Positions 42,746 through 51,789 of a DNA stretch of 64,000 bases are shown here, piece after piece; position 1 is the stretch's first letter; the number at the start of each line of letters is the position of its first letter. The stretch is from Krasilnikovia cinnamomea (lineage in GTDB: Bacteria; Actinomycetota; Actinomycetes; Mycobacteriales; Micromonosporaceae), in the NCBI RefSeq assembly GCF_004217545.1, contig NZ_SHKY01000001.1, positions 4,402,001-4,466,000 on the forward strand, in the 5' to 3' direction. Below the pieces are notes generated by a model. The model made no database searches, was not told the DNA's origin, and was given only the letters and a program-made list of their open reading frames with translations. The position numbers were made by a program, and so were the translations under genes.

Positions 42746-44562
42746 CGCACTGTCCAGATGAACATCGTGACGGCTGTACGTTTCGACTGGGTCGTCACGG
42801 TGAGCGTGACCACGGAGGTGCCCTTGGTCGTGGGCTTGCCGGATATGACTCCGGCGCTCGTCATCGTCAGACCGGTGGGCAGATTTCTGGCGGTCCACGT
42901 CTGCCCGCTGGAGTCGCCCACGGCCGTGGCAGTCAGCGAGACCGAGGTGTTCACCGCGGTGTCCTGGTCCGGGGACGCCGCGCTCGGCGTGGTGATCTCC
43001 ATGTCACTGGACGTTCGGCTGCTGACGGTCAGGACGAGCGTCGCCGAGCCTGTGACGCCGCGGCTGTCGGTGACGCGCACCGTCGTGATGTACCGGGTGC
43101 CGGTGGTCGGGGTGCCGGTCACCTCCCCGGTGGCCGGGTTGATCGACAAGCCGGGCGGCAGGTCGGTCGCCGCCCAGGTGTAGGGCGCCGTGCCACCGGA
43201 GGTGGTCATGGTGAATGGGGTGATCGGGGTGTCGATGGTCAGCGGCGGCGAGGTCGGGCCGCTCACCGGCAGCGGGGCCGCGATGGTCCACTTGAACGTC
43301 ACGGTCGCCGTCTTGCCGTTCGCGTCGGTGACCTCGACCTTGACGTCGGTGGCGTCCTGCACCGCGGTCGGGGTGCCGGAGATGACTCCGGAGTTCGGCG
43401 TCAGGCCGAGCGGCAGGCCGGTGATGGTCAAGTTGAGGGGTGCCTTTCCGTCGGTTGCCGAGATGGCCAACGTCACGGGAGTTCCCAGCATGGTCACCTG
43501 GTCGGCGGGCTTCACGAGCTTCGGCGGGCCGATGACCGTCAAAGTGAAGGTGATGCTCTTCGACACCGCGGGGAGCGACTTGTCGGTTGCGGTCACGGTG
43601 ATGGTCCTCGCTGGGGTCGGCGCGGTCGGGGTGCCGACGATCGCGCCGGAGGACGACAGCGTCAGGCCGGCCGGCAGAGGGGCGGAGGTGGAGGACAGGG
43701 CCCAGGTCAGTGGCGACATCCCGCCACGGCTGACGATCCGGAGGTTGACGACGTCGCCGACGTACACCTCCTGGTTCGCCAGCGCGTCCAGCGTGAGCGG
43801 CTTGGGGTTGGCCGCGAAGCTCGCGTCTTCCTTGGCACTGATCAGCGTCGATGTCACGAATTCACAGACGGGCACGGCCGACGAAGGGTCCCCCGGTTTC
43901 GCGGGCTTGCGGCAGCCGGGCGCGTCCCAGGTCACCGACACGATGACCCGGACGTACTCGACGGCATTGGCGGCGAGCGTGGGCGGCGTGGGGGTGCAGG
44001 TCGACACCGCGCTGGCGCCTCCGCCGGACCACTGCTGCCAGCATTGGCCCACGAACCATCGCTGGTAGTACTTCACACCGTTGCGGCTCGCCTCGACCGG
44101 AGTGGCGGGCACGGTCAGGGTCGTCGCGCCCACCGACGGGGAGAAGACCCACGTGGCGTTCAGTTCGGCGGCCAGCTTGGTTGACCTCCCGCACGGGATT
44201 GTGTTGCCGGACACGGTGCAGGTGGGGGACGGATCCACCGTCCAGTGCCCTTGGCTGGCCGCAGGGGCCGGCGCCCGCCCGTTCGTCAAGTCATCGGGCT
44301 TCACCGCACGGACCCGCTCGACGGCGTCGACGGCGATCAGCTTCGCGGACTGCTCGGTCCGCAGCCGGTTGGTCAGGATGACGGACTGGACCAGGAACGG
44401 GGCGGTCGCGGACATCACCATGCCGATCACCGAGAGCGCTACCAGCACTTCGACGAGCGTGAAGCCCCGGTCACCGGAGGACGGCGACGTCGGACGGCCT
44501 GACCACTGGCGCACGAGAAACGCCCGCAACCGTGTGCTGGCGCGTGCTCGACCGGCGGACAT
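42742..44562 (-). CDS. Type IV prepilin with Ig-like (He_PIG) repeats
   Basis: 606 aa. Prepilin site DRG-FTLVEVLVALSVIGM has cleavage after Gly33 and Glu at mature position 5. After a pilin-like domain with several cysteines, four repeats of about 85 residues follow from about residue 255. Each has the putative-Ig motif seen in PLTWALSS...LPAGLTLSSSGAIVGTPT, ITGLPLGLTPNSGVISGTPT, ATDLPPGLSINPATGEVTGT and ARNLPTGLTMTSAGVISGKP. Such stalk domains project adhesins from the surface. The ATG at 44562 follows AGAAGGGAG. It heads the three-gene minor pilin operon, divergent from the GntR regulator. Confidence 0.88.
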   Translation of the reverse strand: MSAGRARASTRLRAFLVRQWSGRPTSPSSGDRGFTLVEVLVALSVIGMVMSATAPFLVQSVILTNRLRTEQSAKLIAVDAVERVRAVKPDDLTNGRAPAPAASQGHWTVDPSPTCTVSGNTIPCGRSTKLAAELNATWVFSPSVGATTLTVPATPVEASRNGVKYYQRWFVGQCWQQWSGGGASAVSTCTPTPPTLAANAVEYVRVIVSVTWDAPGCRKPAKPGDPSSAVPVCEFVTSTLISAKEDASFAANPKPLTLDALANQEVYVGDVVNLRIVSRGGMSPLTWALSSTSAPLPAGLTLSSSGAIVGTPTAPTPARTITVTATDKSLPAVSKSITFTLTVIGPPKLVKPADQVTMLGTPVTLAISATDGKAPLNLTITGLPLGLTPNSGVISGTPTAVQDATDVKVEVTDANGKTATVTFKWTIAAPLPVSGPTSPPLTIDTPITPFTMTTSGGTAPYTWAATDLPPGLSINPATGEVTGTPTTGTRYITTVRVTDSRGVTGSATLVLTVSSRTSSDMEITTPSAASPDQDTAVNTSVSLTATAVGDSSGQTWTARNLPTGLTMTSAGVISGKPTTKGTSVVTLTVTTQSKRTAVTMFIWTVR

Positions 44563-44750
44563 ACCGCTCCCTTCTGGTGGACGCGGGGCCGCGCGCCGGC
44601 CCGACATTCCACGCGACCTCATCGACCGGCCGGGCGCGAAGGTGAGAGTTTTTGGTTGTCGCCTCGTGGCAGGTCGGTTGCCGGCGCACTGGTGCCACGA
44701 ACCGGCGCGTACGCATCAGGGCCTGTTGTCACGGTGAGTAGGCTGACGGT

Positions 44751-45404
44751 ATGACCTATGCGGTCCCGCCGACACGCACCGCAGCCGTGGTGCGTCAGCT
44801 CCGTAACGAGATCATCTCGGGGGAGCTGCCGCCCGGCACCCTCGTCAAGGACGCCGAACTCGCGGCTCGACTCGGGGTGAGCATCACCCCGGTCCGGGAG
44901 GCGATCGCCCAGCTCTCCGTCGAGGGCCTGATCGACATAGCCCCGAACCGCACTCGACACGTCACCAAGGTCACCCAGAAGAACGCGCTGGAGCTCATCG
45001 ACGTGATGAGCGTGCTGGCCTGCGCGGGCTTCGAGTGGGGCGTGGAGAACCTGACCTCGACCCACATCGACCTGATGCGCCAGCGCCAGAAGGAGTTCGT
45101 CGAGGGCCTGCGTGCCGGCAACACCCTGGCGGCGGGCGCGGCCGGCGCCGACTTCAGCACGATCGTGATCCTGGCCAGCGGGAACCGGGAACTGCAGTCG
45201 ATGGTCGACCTGGTGGTGGCGCGGACTCTGCGGATTCTCGCGATGGGCGCCGAGAGCGAGCTGTGGACCACCTGGATCCGCGGGCACGACGCGATCCTGG
45301 AGCTGCTCGACTGCGGGGACCGGCGCGGCGCGGTGGAACGTTACCGGCAGATCTACGTCGAGTACCGGGCTCAGGTGGAGAGCCACCTGTTCGACGTGGG
45401 CTGA
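44751..45404 (+). CDS. GntR family regulator (FCD type)
   Basis: 217 aa. N-terminal winged helix: VVRQLRNEIISGELPPGTLV, then AELAARLGVSITPVREAIAQ and LSVEGLIDIAPNRT. The C-terminal all-helical FCD-like ligand domain is present, including ELWTTWIRGHDAILELLDCG. Such regulators usually bind organic acids. It is the only gene on the plus strand inside the pilus locus. It is convergent with pilO and divergent from the minor pilin operon, so local control of pili is possible. A -10-like TAGGCT ends 6 nt before the ATG, suggesting a leaderless mRNA. Confidence 0.88.
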   Translation: MTYAVPPTRTAAVVRQLRNEIISGELPPGTLVKDAELAARLGVSITPVREAIAQLSVEGLIDIAPNRTRHVTKVTQKNALELIDVMSVLACAGFEWGVENLTSTHIDLMRQRQKEFVEGLRAGNTLAAGAAGADFSTIVILASGNRELQSMVDLVVARTLRILAMGAESELWTTWIRGHDAILELLDCGDRRGAVERYRQIYVEYRAQVESHLFDVG

Positions 45405-45439
45405 CGGTTTCCCGCCAGCCCAGTCTCACCGCCGGGTGC

Positions 45440-46042
45440 TCACTTGGTGGGGGCCGGCGTCGCGCCACCCTTGGAGGACGTGACGAATGCCTTCAGGGTG
45501 AGGTTGAGCGTCGCCGTGACGGTGGTGGACGAGCCATCGTTTGAACTGCCGGATGAGGTCACGCTCGCCGAGTCGATGAGCAATGCCCGCGGCTGGGTGT
45601 TCTGCAGCCGCTTGAGGAACGTGCTGAGGTCCGCGGGGCTGCCCGAGGCGGTCAAGGTGATCGGCAGGGCGCCGACGTCGCCCGCGCCGGCGACCGGCGC
45701 GGGGTCGGCCACGGTGAGACCGCTGACCGTGACGTTCATCGTGTCCCCGGACCGCTGGAGCTCACGCAGGAAGTCCGGCACCCCCGAATCGGACGTGAGC
45801 GCGGCCTGGTACGTCTCAAGCTTCTTCCGGTACTCCGGCAGTCTTGCCTTCTGCTCCTCCAGCTCGCCATTCCTCTTGCGCAACTGGGTCAGCTGCGTCT
45901 GCGTGTCACCGGCCTCGTCGTGGAGCTGGCCGGCCTCGGCGTAGGTGGGACTGATCAGCAGGAACCAGCTGGCGATGGTCAACAGCGCGATTAGAAGGAC
46001 TCCGCCGAGCAGCCAGATCCGGTCGACGTGACGGGCGCTCAT
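45440..46042 (-). CDS. pilO: Type IV pilus inner-membrane protein PilO
   Basis: 200 aa. A short cytoplasmic start, a single transmembrane helix (about 9-30, IWLLGGVLLIALLTIASWFL), a coiled coil (about 38-75) and a periplasm-type ferredoxin-like domain with TVSGLTVADPAP and SPADLSTFLKRLQ. This is the PilO layout; it dimerises with PilN in the alignment complex. Sequence identity to Gram-negative PilO is low, so the assignment relies on topology and gene order pilM-N-O. The start overlaps the pilN stop by one base (TGATG). Confidence 0.82.
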   Translation of the reverse strand: MSARHVDRIWLLGGVLLIALLTIASWFLLISPTYAEAGQLHDEAGDTQTQLTQLRKRNGELEEQKARLPEYRKKLETYQAALTSDSGVPDFLRELQRSGDTMNVTVSGLTVADPAPVAGAGDVGALPITLTASGSPADLSTFLKRLQNTQPRALLIDSASVTSSGSSNDGSSTTVTATLNLTLKAFVTSSKGGATPAPTK

Positions 46043-46743
46043 CAGTTGCCTCCGGTGCTCTTGCAGGCGGTGGTGAACCGGCCGCACTTTGCCGTTCCGC
46101 TGATCTGGGCCGTGAGACTGAACTGCACGCTGTTGCCGCTCGTGGCCACGTTGGTGACGAAGGGGTTCACGACGTTCGGAACCTTGCCGAGCGCGTCGGC
46201 ATACCGCGCGACCGCGTTCTTGTCCTTGGCGGTGCCAGTGATCTCCAGGCCACCCATGGTGACGGAGGTGCTGGTCGCTGCCTGCGCGGTCGTGCCCTTC
46301 GCCGGAGCGTCGTCGAGTCTGGCGGTGATGCCGGTGACGACCACTTCGGTCGCGGTGGCGGTGTCCCGCAGGCTGTCGACGAGCGTGGCGTAGGGGAGGT
46401 CGGTGGCCATCACGGTCTTGAGCTGACCCGCGATGGTGTCGGCCTCCTGCTGAACGCTGACGACCTCGCGGTACTCGTTCTGTTTCCGCTTCTGAGCGGC
46501 GACCTGATCCTGGACCTCGGTCAGTTCCCGCTCGGCAATGCTCGTCTCGTTGCGGGCGTACATGTACCAGCCACCCAGGAGGAGGGCCACAACGACCACG
46601 GCACCGACCACGGCGCTGCGGGCGCGCCGGGCGCGGCGGGCCGCGACGACCTCGTCCGGCAGCAGATTCGCGGCGACCGCGAGCAGGCCGGTGGCCCGCA
46701 TCGGGGAGGTCTGCGGGTCAACGGGCATCAGGGTGGTCGCCAT
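46042..46743 (-). CDS. pilN: Type IV pilus assembly protein PilN
   Basis: 233 aa. The cytoplasmic N-terminus contains ATGLLAVAANLLPDEVVAAR, the PilN-type NLLP motif that docks to PilM. One transmembrane helix (about 43-63), a coiled coil and a small extracytoplasmic domain with TEVVVTGITARLDD and GGLEITGTAKDKNAVARYAD follow. It joins PilM to PilO in the inner-membrane platform. Both ends overlap neighbours by one base (TGATG). Confidence 0.88.
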   Translation of the reverse strand: MATTLMPVDPQTSPMRATGLLAVAANLLPDEVVAARRARRARSAVVGAVVVVALLLGGWYMYARNETSIAERELTEVQDQVAAQKRKQNEYREVVSVQQEADTIAGQLKTVMATDLPYATLVDSLRDTATATEVVVTGITARLDDAPAKGTTAQAATSTSVTMGGLEITGTAKDKNAVARYADALGKVPNVVNPFVTNVATSGNSVQFSLTAQISGTAKCGRFTTACKSTGGN

Positions 46744-47768
46744 CAGGCTGCCGCTCCGAGCGTCAGGCCGATCGACACCGCTGCCGACGGCACGAAAATA
46801 TCGAATCCGCGCGGCTTGGCCTTGCGGGTGTCGCGCAGGCGGCCGGCGTTGTCGGCGTACATCACCGCGACGCGCAGCTGCTCCTGGACGTACTCGGCCA
46901 GCCCTGGCATGAGCGCGCTGCCACCGCTGAGCGAAACGCGGGTGACCTGCTTCTGCCGCTCGCCGGAGGCGAGGTAGGTGAACGAGCTGCGCAGCTCGTT
47001 GACCAGCGGGCGGACCGCCTCGACCACCGCGGTAGCGCTGTCCGGGCGCTCATCGCCGTGCAGCCCGAAGCGGCACTTGACGGCCTCCGCCTCGGTGGCG
47101 TCGATGCCGAGCCGCTCGGCGATGGTCCGGGTGATCTCGGCGCCGCCACGCGGCACGGTACGCACGAACAGCGGCTCGCCGTCCGCGTGCACGACCACGG
47201 TGGTCACCTGGGCGCCGATGTCCACGAGCGCCTCGACCTGCGTGTCGAGTCGCGAGGAGGCCCGCAGCAGCGCGAACGAGGCCAGGTCGACACTCTTGAC
47301 CCGCAGTCCGGCCTTCTCCACCGCCTGTACGGCGGTGAGCACCGCGTCCTTGGGTACGGCGATGAGCAGCCCACGAACGGTCGGGTTGTCGCCCGGCTCC
47401 TCGAGCGGGTAGAAGTCCAGCAGCGACTTCTCCACCGCCAGGGGCAGCATGTCCTGCACCTGGAACGGCAGCGACTTGCGCATCTCCTTGGCCGGCAGGT
47501 TGGACACCGACACCTCGCGGACCACGAGCTGCGGGTTGGTCACGCCGAGCACGACCTGCTTGGTGTCGAACTTGCAGGCCGCCCAGAGCTGCTTGACCGC
47601 TGCGGTGACCGCGAGCGGGTCCTGCACGACCCCGGCCTGCACCGCGCCCTCGGGCAGCGGGATCTGGCCGAAGTTGGTGAGCGTGTGTTCCTCCTTGCCG
47701 CGACGTACCTCCACGGCTCGGATGGACGACGAGCCGATGTCCAGCCCGATCGGATTTACGCCAGCCAT
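46743..47768 (-). CDS. pilM: Type IV pilus assembly ATPase-fold protein PilM
   Basis: 341-aa actin-like cytoplasmic protein. Phosphate 1 motif is PIGLDIGSSSIRAVEV; the FtsA-like core has DIGAQVTTVVV, RVSLSGGSALMPGL and a C-terminal GFDIFVPSAA. It binds the PilN N-terminus and regulates pilus ATPases. The start ATG at 47768 is 30 bp after the prepilin peptidase stop, with GGAAGGAAA upstream. Confidence 0.93.
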   Translation of the reverse strand: MAGVNPIGLDIGSSSIRAVEVRRGKEEHTLTNFGQIPLPEGAVQAGVVQDPLAVTAAVKQLWAACKFDTKQVVLGVTNPQLVVREVSVSNLPAKEMRKSLPFQVQDMLPLAVEKSLLDFYPLEEPGDNPTVRGLLIAVPKDAVLTAVQAVEKAGLRVKSVDLASFALLRASSRLDTQVEALVDIGAQVTTVVVHADGEPLFVRTVPRGGAEITRTIAERLGIDATEAEAVKCRFGLHGDERPDSATAVVEAVRPLVNELRSSFTYLASGERQKQVTRVSLSGGSALMPGLAEYVQEQLRVAVMYADNAGRLRDTRKAKPRGFDIFVPSAAVSIGLTLGAAA

Positions 47769-47798
47769 CGGTTTCCTTCCTTCGCTCAGAAACTTCGC

Positions 47799-48587
47799 TC
47801 AGGCCACGGGGCTGAGCAGGGACGTGTACCAGTGGGCGATCGGCGCGGCCGCGAAGACCGCGAGGAACGCGCCGGCAAGCATGTAGGGACCGAACGGGAT
47901 GCGGGTCTTGCGGTTGGCCAGCCGCGTGACCATCAGCGCCGCGCCGACGATCCCGCCGAGCAGGAACCCGGCGAACGCGCCGACCGCGACGGAGCTCCAG
48001 CCCAGCCAGCCCAGGTAGAAGCCGAGCAGCGGGGCGAGCTTGACGTCGCCGAAGCCCATGCCGCGCGGGATCGCGGCGAGCAGACGGTAGAAGGCGTAGA
48101 GGACCAGGGCGGCAACCAGGCCGCGCAGGCCGGCGGTCCAACTGTGTTCCGCGATCATGGCGGGCGCGAGCAGGACCAGCGCGACGCCGTACGAGGGCAG
48201 GACGATCTGGTCGGGCAGGCGCAGCACGTCCAGGTCGATGGCGGCCAGGGCGACCGCGACGGCGGCCAGGTACAGGTACGCGGGCAACTCCCAGGACCAG
48301 CCGAAGCGCGCCGCGACGGCGACGAACAGGGCTGCGGTGCCCGCCTCGACGAGCGGGTACCGGGCGCTGATCGGTGCCTGGCAGTCGGCGCACCGGCCGC
48401 GTAGCAGCAGCCAGCCGAGCACCGGCACGTTGTGCCGGTGGCGCACCATCGCACTGCAGTGCGGGCAGTGCGATCCGGGGCGGATCAGCGACTCGCCGCG
48501 TGGCACGCGGTGGATGACCACGTTGAGGAACGAACCCACCGCCAGGCCGAGCAGGCCGACGATGCTGAGCAGCACGGGCTGCGGCAC
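47799..48587 (-). CDS. pilD: Prepilin peptidase (A24 family)
   Basis: 262 aa. Bifunctional peptidase/methylase of the PilD type. The N-terminal segment LGLAVGSFLNVVIHRVPRGE and the cytoplasmic zinc motif (CPHC and CADC) belong to the methylase part. Catalytic aspartates lie in AIDLDVLRLPD and GFGDVKLAPLLG. Seven or so membrane helices are present. The GTG start is fixed by AAGGAGG. It processes the pilins encoded at 42.0-44.6 and 48.7 kb. Confidence 0.92.
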   Translation of the reverse strand: MPQPVLLSIVGLLGLAVGSFLNVVIHRVPRGESLIRPGSHCPHCSAMVRHRHNVPVLGWLLLRGRCADCQAPISARYPLVEAGTAALFVAVAARFGWSWELPAYLYLAAVAVALAAIDLDVLRLPDQIVLPSYGVALVLLAPAMIAEHSWTAGLRGLVAALVLYAFYRLLAAIPRGMGFGDVKLAPLLGFYLGWLGWSSVAVGAFAGFLLGGIVGAALMVTRLANRKTRIPFGPYMLAGAFLAVFAAAPIAHWYTSLLSPVA

Positions 48588-48625
48588 GGTTGACCTCCTT
48601 GTTCCGTGAGGGGTGGGTGAGAGTC

Positions 48626-48656
48626 CGGGTGGCGGTGCCGGCGGCACCGCCACCCG
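48626..48656 (-). terminator. Terminator of the major pilin gene
   Basis: Perfect 14-bp stem CGGGTGGCGGTGCC with its complement and a 3-nt loop, 22 bp after the pilA stop on the minus strand. Confidence 0.8.
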
Positions 48657-48678
48657 AGCGAGATGACGACCCTGCGAA

Positions 48679-49167
48679 TCAGGCGCAGGTGGCGAGGCTC
48701 GCGATGGTGCCGCTAACGGCCTTGACGGAACCGCCGTCCTTGCTCTTGTAGACGTACCACTTGCTACCGCCGTTGTTGGTCGCGCAGACCGTGTAGGTGC
48801 CGGCGTCGGGGCCTGTGCCCTTGACGTAGCCGAGCTTGGTTCCGTCCGACAGCGTGATCTTCCCGGTGGTGGTGCCGCCGGTAGCAAGGGAGACTTCGAG
48901 AGTGCCCTTGGTGCCGTCGCTGTTGTCTTCCGACTTGGTGTCCGGGTAGTTGTTGCTGTTGTCGGTGTAGAACTGCTCGATCGCGCTGACCGCGCCGCGA
49001 ACATCGGACTGGGCGGCCTTGTCGGCCGCGCCCTTGCGGTAGTTCAGGTAGACCGGGACGGCGATCGCGACCAGCACGCCGATGATGACCACGACGACCA
49101 GGAGCTCGATGAGCGTGAAGCCCTCGTCGCCCTTCGCGGCGCGCATCCGCTTCATGATGTCTCGCAT
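48679..49167 (-). CDS. pilA: Major type IV pilin
   Basis: 162 aa. Prepilin site DEG-FTLIELLVVVVIIGVLVA, cleavage after Gly16, Glu at mature position 5, then a conserved helix AVPVYLNYRKGAADKAAQSD. The globular domain has two cysteines that could form the D-loop disulfide (TVCATN and SLATCA). It is single-copy and flanked by hairpins on both sides, as expected for a highly expressed major subunit. ATG at 49167 chosen, with GGAGG about 10 nt upstream. Confidence 0.92.
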   Translation of the reverse strand: MRDIMKRMRAAKGDEGFTLIELLVVVVIIGVLVAIAVPVYLNYRKGAADKAAQSDVRGAVSAIEQFYTDNSNNYPDTKSEDNSDGTKGTLEVSLATGGTTTGKITLSDGTKLGYVKGTGPDAGTYTVCATNNGGSKWYVYKSKDGGSVKAVSGTIASLATCA

Positions 49168-49212
49168 TTGGGGGTTGCCTCCGTGCAATGGGGTGGGTGG
49201 TGGTAGGGCAGT

Positions 49213-49237
49213 GGTTGCGGGCTGGGGGCCCGCAACC
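49213..49237 (-). terminator. Hairpin between pilC and pilA
   Basis: 10-bp perfect stem GGTTGCGGGC/GCCCGCAACC with 5-nt loop, 15 bp after the pilC stop. Terminator or attenuator that would separate pilBTC from pilA. Confidence 0.7.
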
Positions 49238-49251
49238 CGAGCTCCAGAGCG

Positions 49252-50484
49252 TCAGCCGCTCTGGATGTTCTGGTAGATGGTGAACATCGGAAGATAGAGA
49301 CAGATCACCATTCCACCGACCACGGCTCCCATGACGAGAACCATGATGGGCTCGATCGCGGCGGTCAGCGATTCGGCTGCGCTGTCGACCTCCCGGTCGT
49401 AAAAGTCGGCAACCTTGTCGAGCATCTGACTGATCTGACCGCTTTCTTCTCCGACCTCGATCATTTGGGTGACCATCTCGGGGAAGATCTTGTGCAGGCG
49501 CAACGCGGTGGACATCGGCTGACCGTCGCGTACGGCGGCCTGCACGTCGCGCATGGCGACGTTGATGACCTCGTTGCCCGAGGTCTCGCCGACCACGGCG
49601 AGCGCCTGCATGACCGGCACGCCGACGTCCAGCAGCATGCCCAGGTTGCGGGAGAACCGGCTCATGGCGAGCTTGCGGAACAACGAACCGAACACCGGCA
49701 GGCGCAGCTTGAACCTGTCCACCTTGAGCCGGACGTCTTCGCGCGTGCGTATCAGGTGCTTCAGGGTCAGCGTGCCGCCGATGGTGACGACCAGGAACAG
49801 CGGCGCGATCCACGGCATGTTGTGGCTGAGATCCACCAGGACCTGCGTGATCGCCGGCAGTTCGCCGCCGAGGTTCTTGAACATCCCCTCGAAGATCGGC
49901 ACGATGAACTTCAGCACCGCGCCGATCATCACGAACGTGAACGCGAGCACGATCGCGGGATACGTCATCGCGCTCTTGATCTTGCCGCGGAGGGCGGTGT
50001 CCTTCTCCATGATGACCGCGATCTGCTCCAGGGCGCGGTCGATCATACCGCCGGCCTCACCCGCACGGACCATCGCGACCATGAGGCGGGGGAAGGCCTT
50101 GTCGTGCTTGGCCATCGCCGCCGACAGCGACACGCCGCCCGCGACGTCGGCCCGTACCTCGCCGACTGCCTTCTTCAGCGCCGGTGCGCTGGTCTGCTCC
50201 TCCAGGATGGACAGCGACCTCAGCAGTGACATGCCGGACGCGGTCATCGTGGCGAACTGCCTGGCGAAGACAGCGAGGTCCTTGAGCTTGATCCGGTTAC
50301 CGAAGCCCGGAATGCTCAGCTCCTTGCTGAGGCCCTGACCGGCCTGGGTCATCTCGAGCGGCGTTTCGCCGCGCTGGCGCAGCAGGTTCGAGGCGGCCAC
50401 CTCGTTGGCCGCCTCGACCGTGCCCTTGGTCTTGCGGCCGCTCGCGTCGATGCCGCTGTACTGGAAGGTTTTCGTCGCCGCCAT
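49252..50484 (-). CDS. pilC: Type IV pilus inner-membrane platform protein PilC
   Basis: 410-aa GspF-type protein with two homologous T2SSF domains (about 75-195 and 280-400), each with the pattern seen in FARQFATMTASGMSLLRSLS and FSRNLGMLLDVGVPVMQALA. Three transmembrane helices are placed near 175-195, 225-245 and 380-400. It starts after an N-terminal FQYSGIDASGRKTKGTVEA. Platform for the PilB and PilT motors. It lies 4 bp after pilT. Confidence 0.95.
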   Translation of the reverse strand: MAATKTFQYSGIDASGRKTKGTVEAANEVAASNLLRQRGETPLEMTQAGQGLSKELSIPGFGNRIKLKDLAVFARQFATMTASGMSLLRSLSILEEQTSAPALKKAVGEVRADVAGGVSLSAAMAKHDKAFPRLMVAMVRAGEAGGMIDRALEQIAVIMEKDTALRGKIKSAMTYPAIVLAFTFVMIGAVLKFIVPIFEGMFKNLGGELPAITQVLVDLSHNMPWIAPLFLVVTIGGTLTLKHLIRTREDVRLKVDRFKLRLPVFGSLFRKLAMSRFSRNLGMLLDVGVPVMQALAVVGETSGNEVINVAMRDVQAAVRDGQPMSTALRLHKIFPEMVTQMIEVGEESGQISQMLDKVADFYDREVDSAAESLTAAIEPIMVLVMGAVVGGMVICLYLPMFTIYQNIQSG

Positions 50485-50488
50485 GCGG

Positions 50489-51625
50489 TCACATCCGTCC
50501 GATGAGTCGCTTGAGCTCTTCCGCGGAGTGGCAGATCTCCATCGCGGCGTCCAGCGTCACCAGGCCCTCGCGGACCCGGTCCGCCAGGTGCTGGTCGAAC
50601 GCCAACATGCCGTCGTTCGCGCCGGACTGCATGAACGACGGGATCTGGTGGGACTTGCCTTCGCGGATGAGGCTGCGGATCGCGGGGGTCGCGGTGAGGA
50701 TTTCGCAGACCACCACTCGTCCCTTACCGTCGGCCTTCGGCGCGAGGGCCTGAGTGACCACGCCCTGGAGGCTGGCCGCGAGCTGGGCGCGGATCTGCAG
50801 CTGCTGGTGCGGGGGGAAGATGTCGATGACACGGTCGATCGTCTGCGTGGCGCTCTGCGTGTGCAGGGTCGCGAGGACGAGGTGACCGGTCTCGGCGGCG
50901 GTCAGCGCGGTGGATGTGGTCTCCAGGTCGCGCAGCTCACCGACGAGGATGATGTCGGGGTCCTGCCGCAGGGCGTGTTTGAGCGCGCTCGCGAAGGTCT
51001 CCGTGTCGGCGCCGACCTCGCGCTGGTTCACCACGCAGCGCTTGTGCGGGTGCAGGAACTCGATCGGGTCCTCGATGGTGATGATGTGCGCGGACCGGCT
51101 GCGGTTGGCCAGGTCCAGCACCGAGGCCAGGGTCGTGGTCTTGCCGGAACCGGTCGGGCCGGTGACCAGGACCAGACCACGCGGCAGGTACGCCAGGCGC
51201 GACACCGAGTCGGGCATGCCCAGCTCGTCCAGTGGCTTGATCTTGTGCGGGATGGCCCGGAACACGCAGCCGAACGAGTTGCGCTGCACGTAGATGTTGC
51301 CGCGGAAGCGGGAGACGCCGACGATGCTGTGCGCGAAGTCCAGTTCCTTCTCGCGCAGGAAGGTGTCCCACTGCTTCGGGGTGAGCGCGGCGCGGGCCAG
51401 CAGGGCGGTGTCCGCGGAGTTGAGCTTGCCGTACCCGGGCAGGGGGCGCAGGCCGCCGTCCACGCGGATCATGGGGGGTGAGCCGACCGTCAGGTGCAGG
51501 TCGGAGCCGCGCGATTCGACGAGCATGCGGAGCATCTGGTCGAGCACGGCCAGGTCGCCGGAGCCGTCGTAGGCCGGTTCGGCCGGCGCCTCGTAGGGGG
51601 CGGCGCTCTGGTCGAGCGTGTGCAT
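50489..51625 (-). CDS. pilT: Type IV pilus retraction ATPase PilT
   Basis: 378-aa hexameric ATPase. Walker A GPTGSGKTTT, Asp box ITIEDPIEF, Walker B IILVGELRDLETTSTALTAA, His box TGHLVLATLHTQSATQTIDR, and the C-terminal AIRSLIREGKSHQIPS motif typical of PilT. Presence of PilT means pili should retract, enabling twitching or DNA uptake. The ATG at 51625 has no clear Shine-Dalgarno. A FliA-like promoter lies about 45 bp upstream. Confidence 0.95.
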   Translation of the reverse strand: MHTLDQSAAPYEAPAEPAYDGSGDLAVLDQMLRMLVESRGSDLHLTVGSPPMIRVDGGLRPLPGYGKLNSADTALLARAALTPKQWDTFLREKELDFAHSIVGVSRFRGNIYVQRNSFGCVFRAIPHKIKPLDELGMPDSVSRLAYLPRGLVLVTGPTGSGKTTTLASVLDLANRSRSAHIITIEDPIEFLHPHKRCVVNQREVGADTETFASALKHALRQDPDIILVGELRDLETTSTALTAAETGHLVLATLHTQSATQTIDRVIDIFPPHQQLQIRAQLAASLQGVVTQALAPKADGKGRVVVCEILTATPAIRSLIREGKSHQIPSFMQSGANDGMLAFDQHLADRVREGLVTLDAAMEICHSAEELKRLIGRM

Positions 51626-51667
51626 AGCGCGGTACCGACAATCTCTGCGGGGGGACTGACGCCCACA

Positions 51668-51697
51668 CATTCGGCACGGCTGTGGGCCGCTTTAGAG
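51668..51697 (-). promoter_or_regulatory. Possible FliA/WhiG-type promoter of pilTC
   Basis: The minus strand reads CTCTAAA, then 15 bp, then GCCGAATG. TAAA-N15-GCCGATAA is the general sigma-28 consensus, and I recall a GCCGAA -10 in Actinoplanes FliA promoters. It lies 43 bp before the pilT ATG in a 164-bp gap after pilB. Confidence 0.5.
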
Positions 51698-51789
51698 CCC
51701 TTAAAGACCGAATTGAGTGCAGTGCGGCACCGATCCACGGTTTGAATGCGCAGGGTGATTACGCTGCAACGTTTCGTGGCGGGCGAGGG

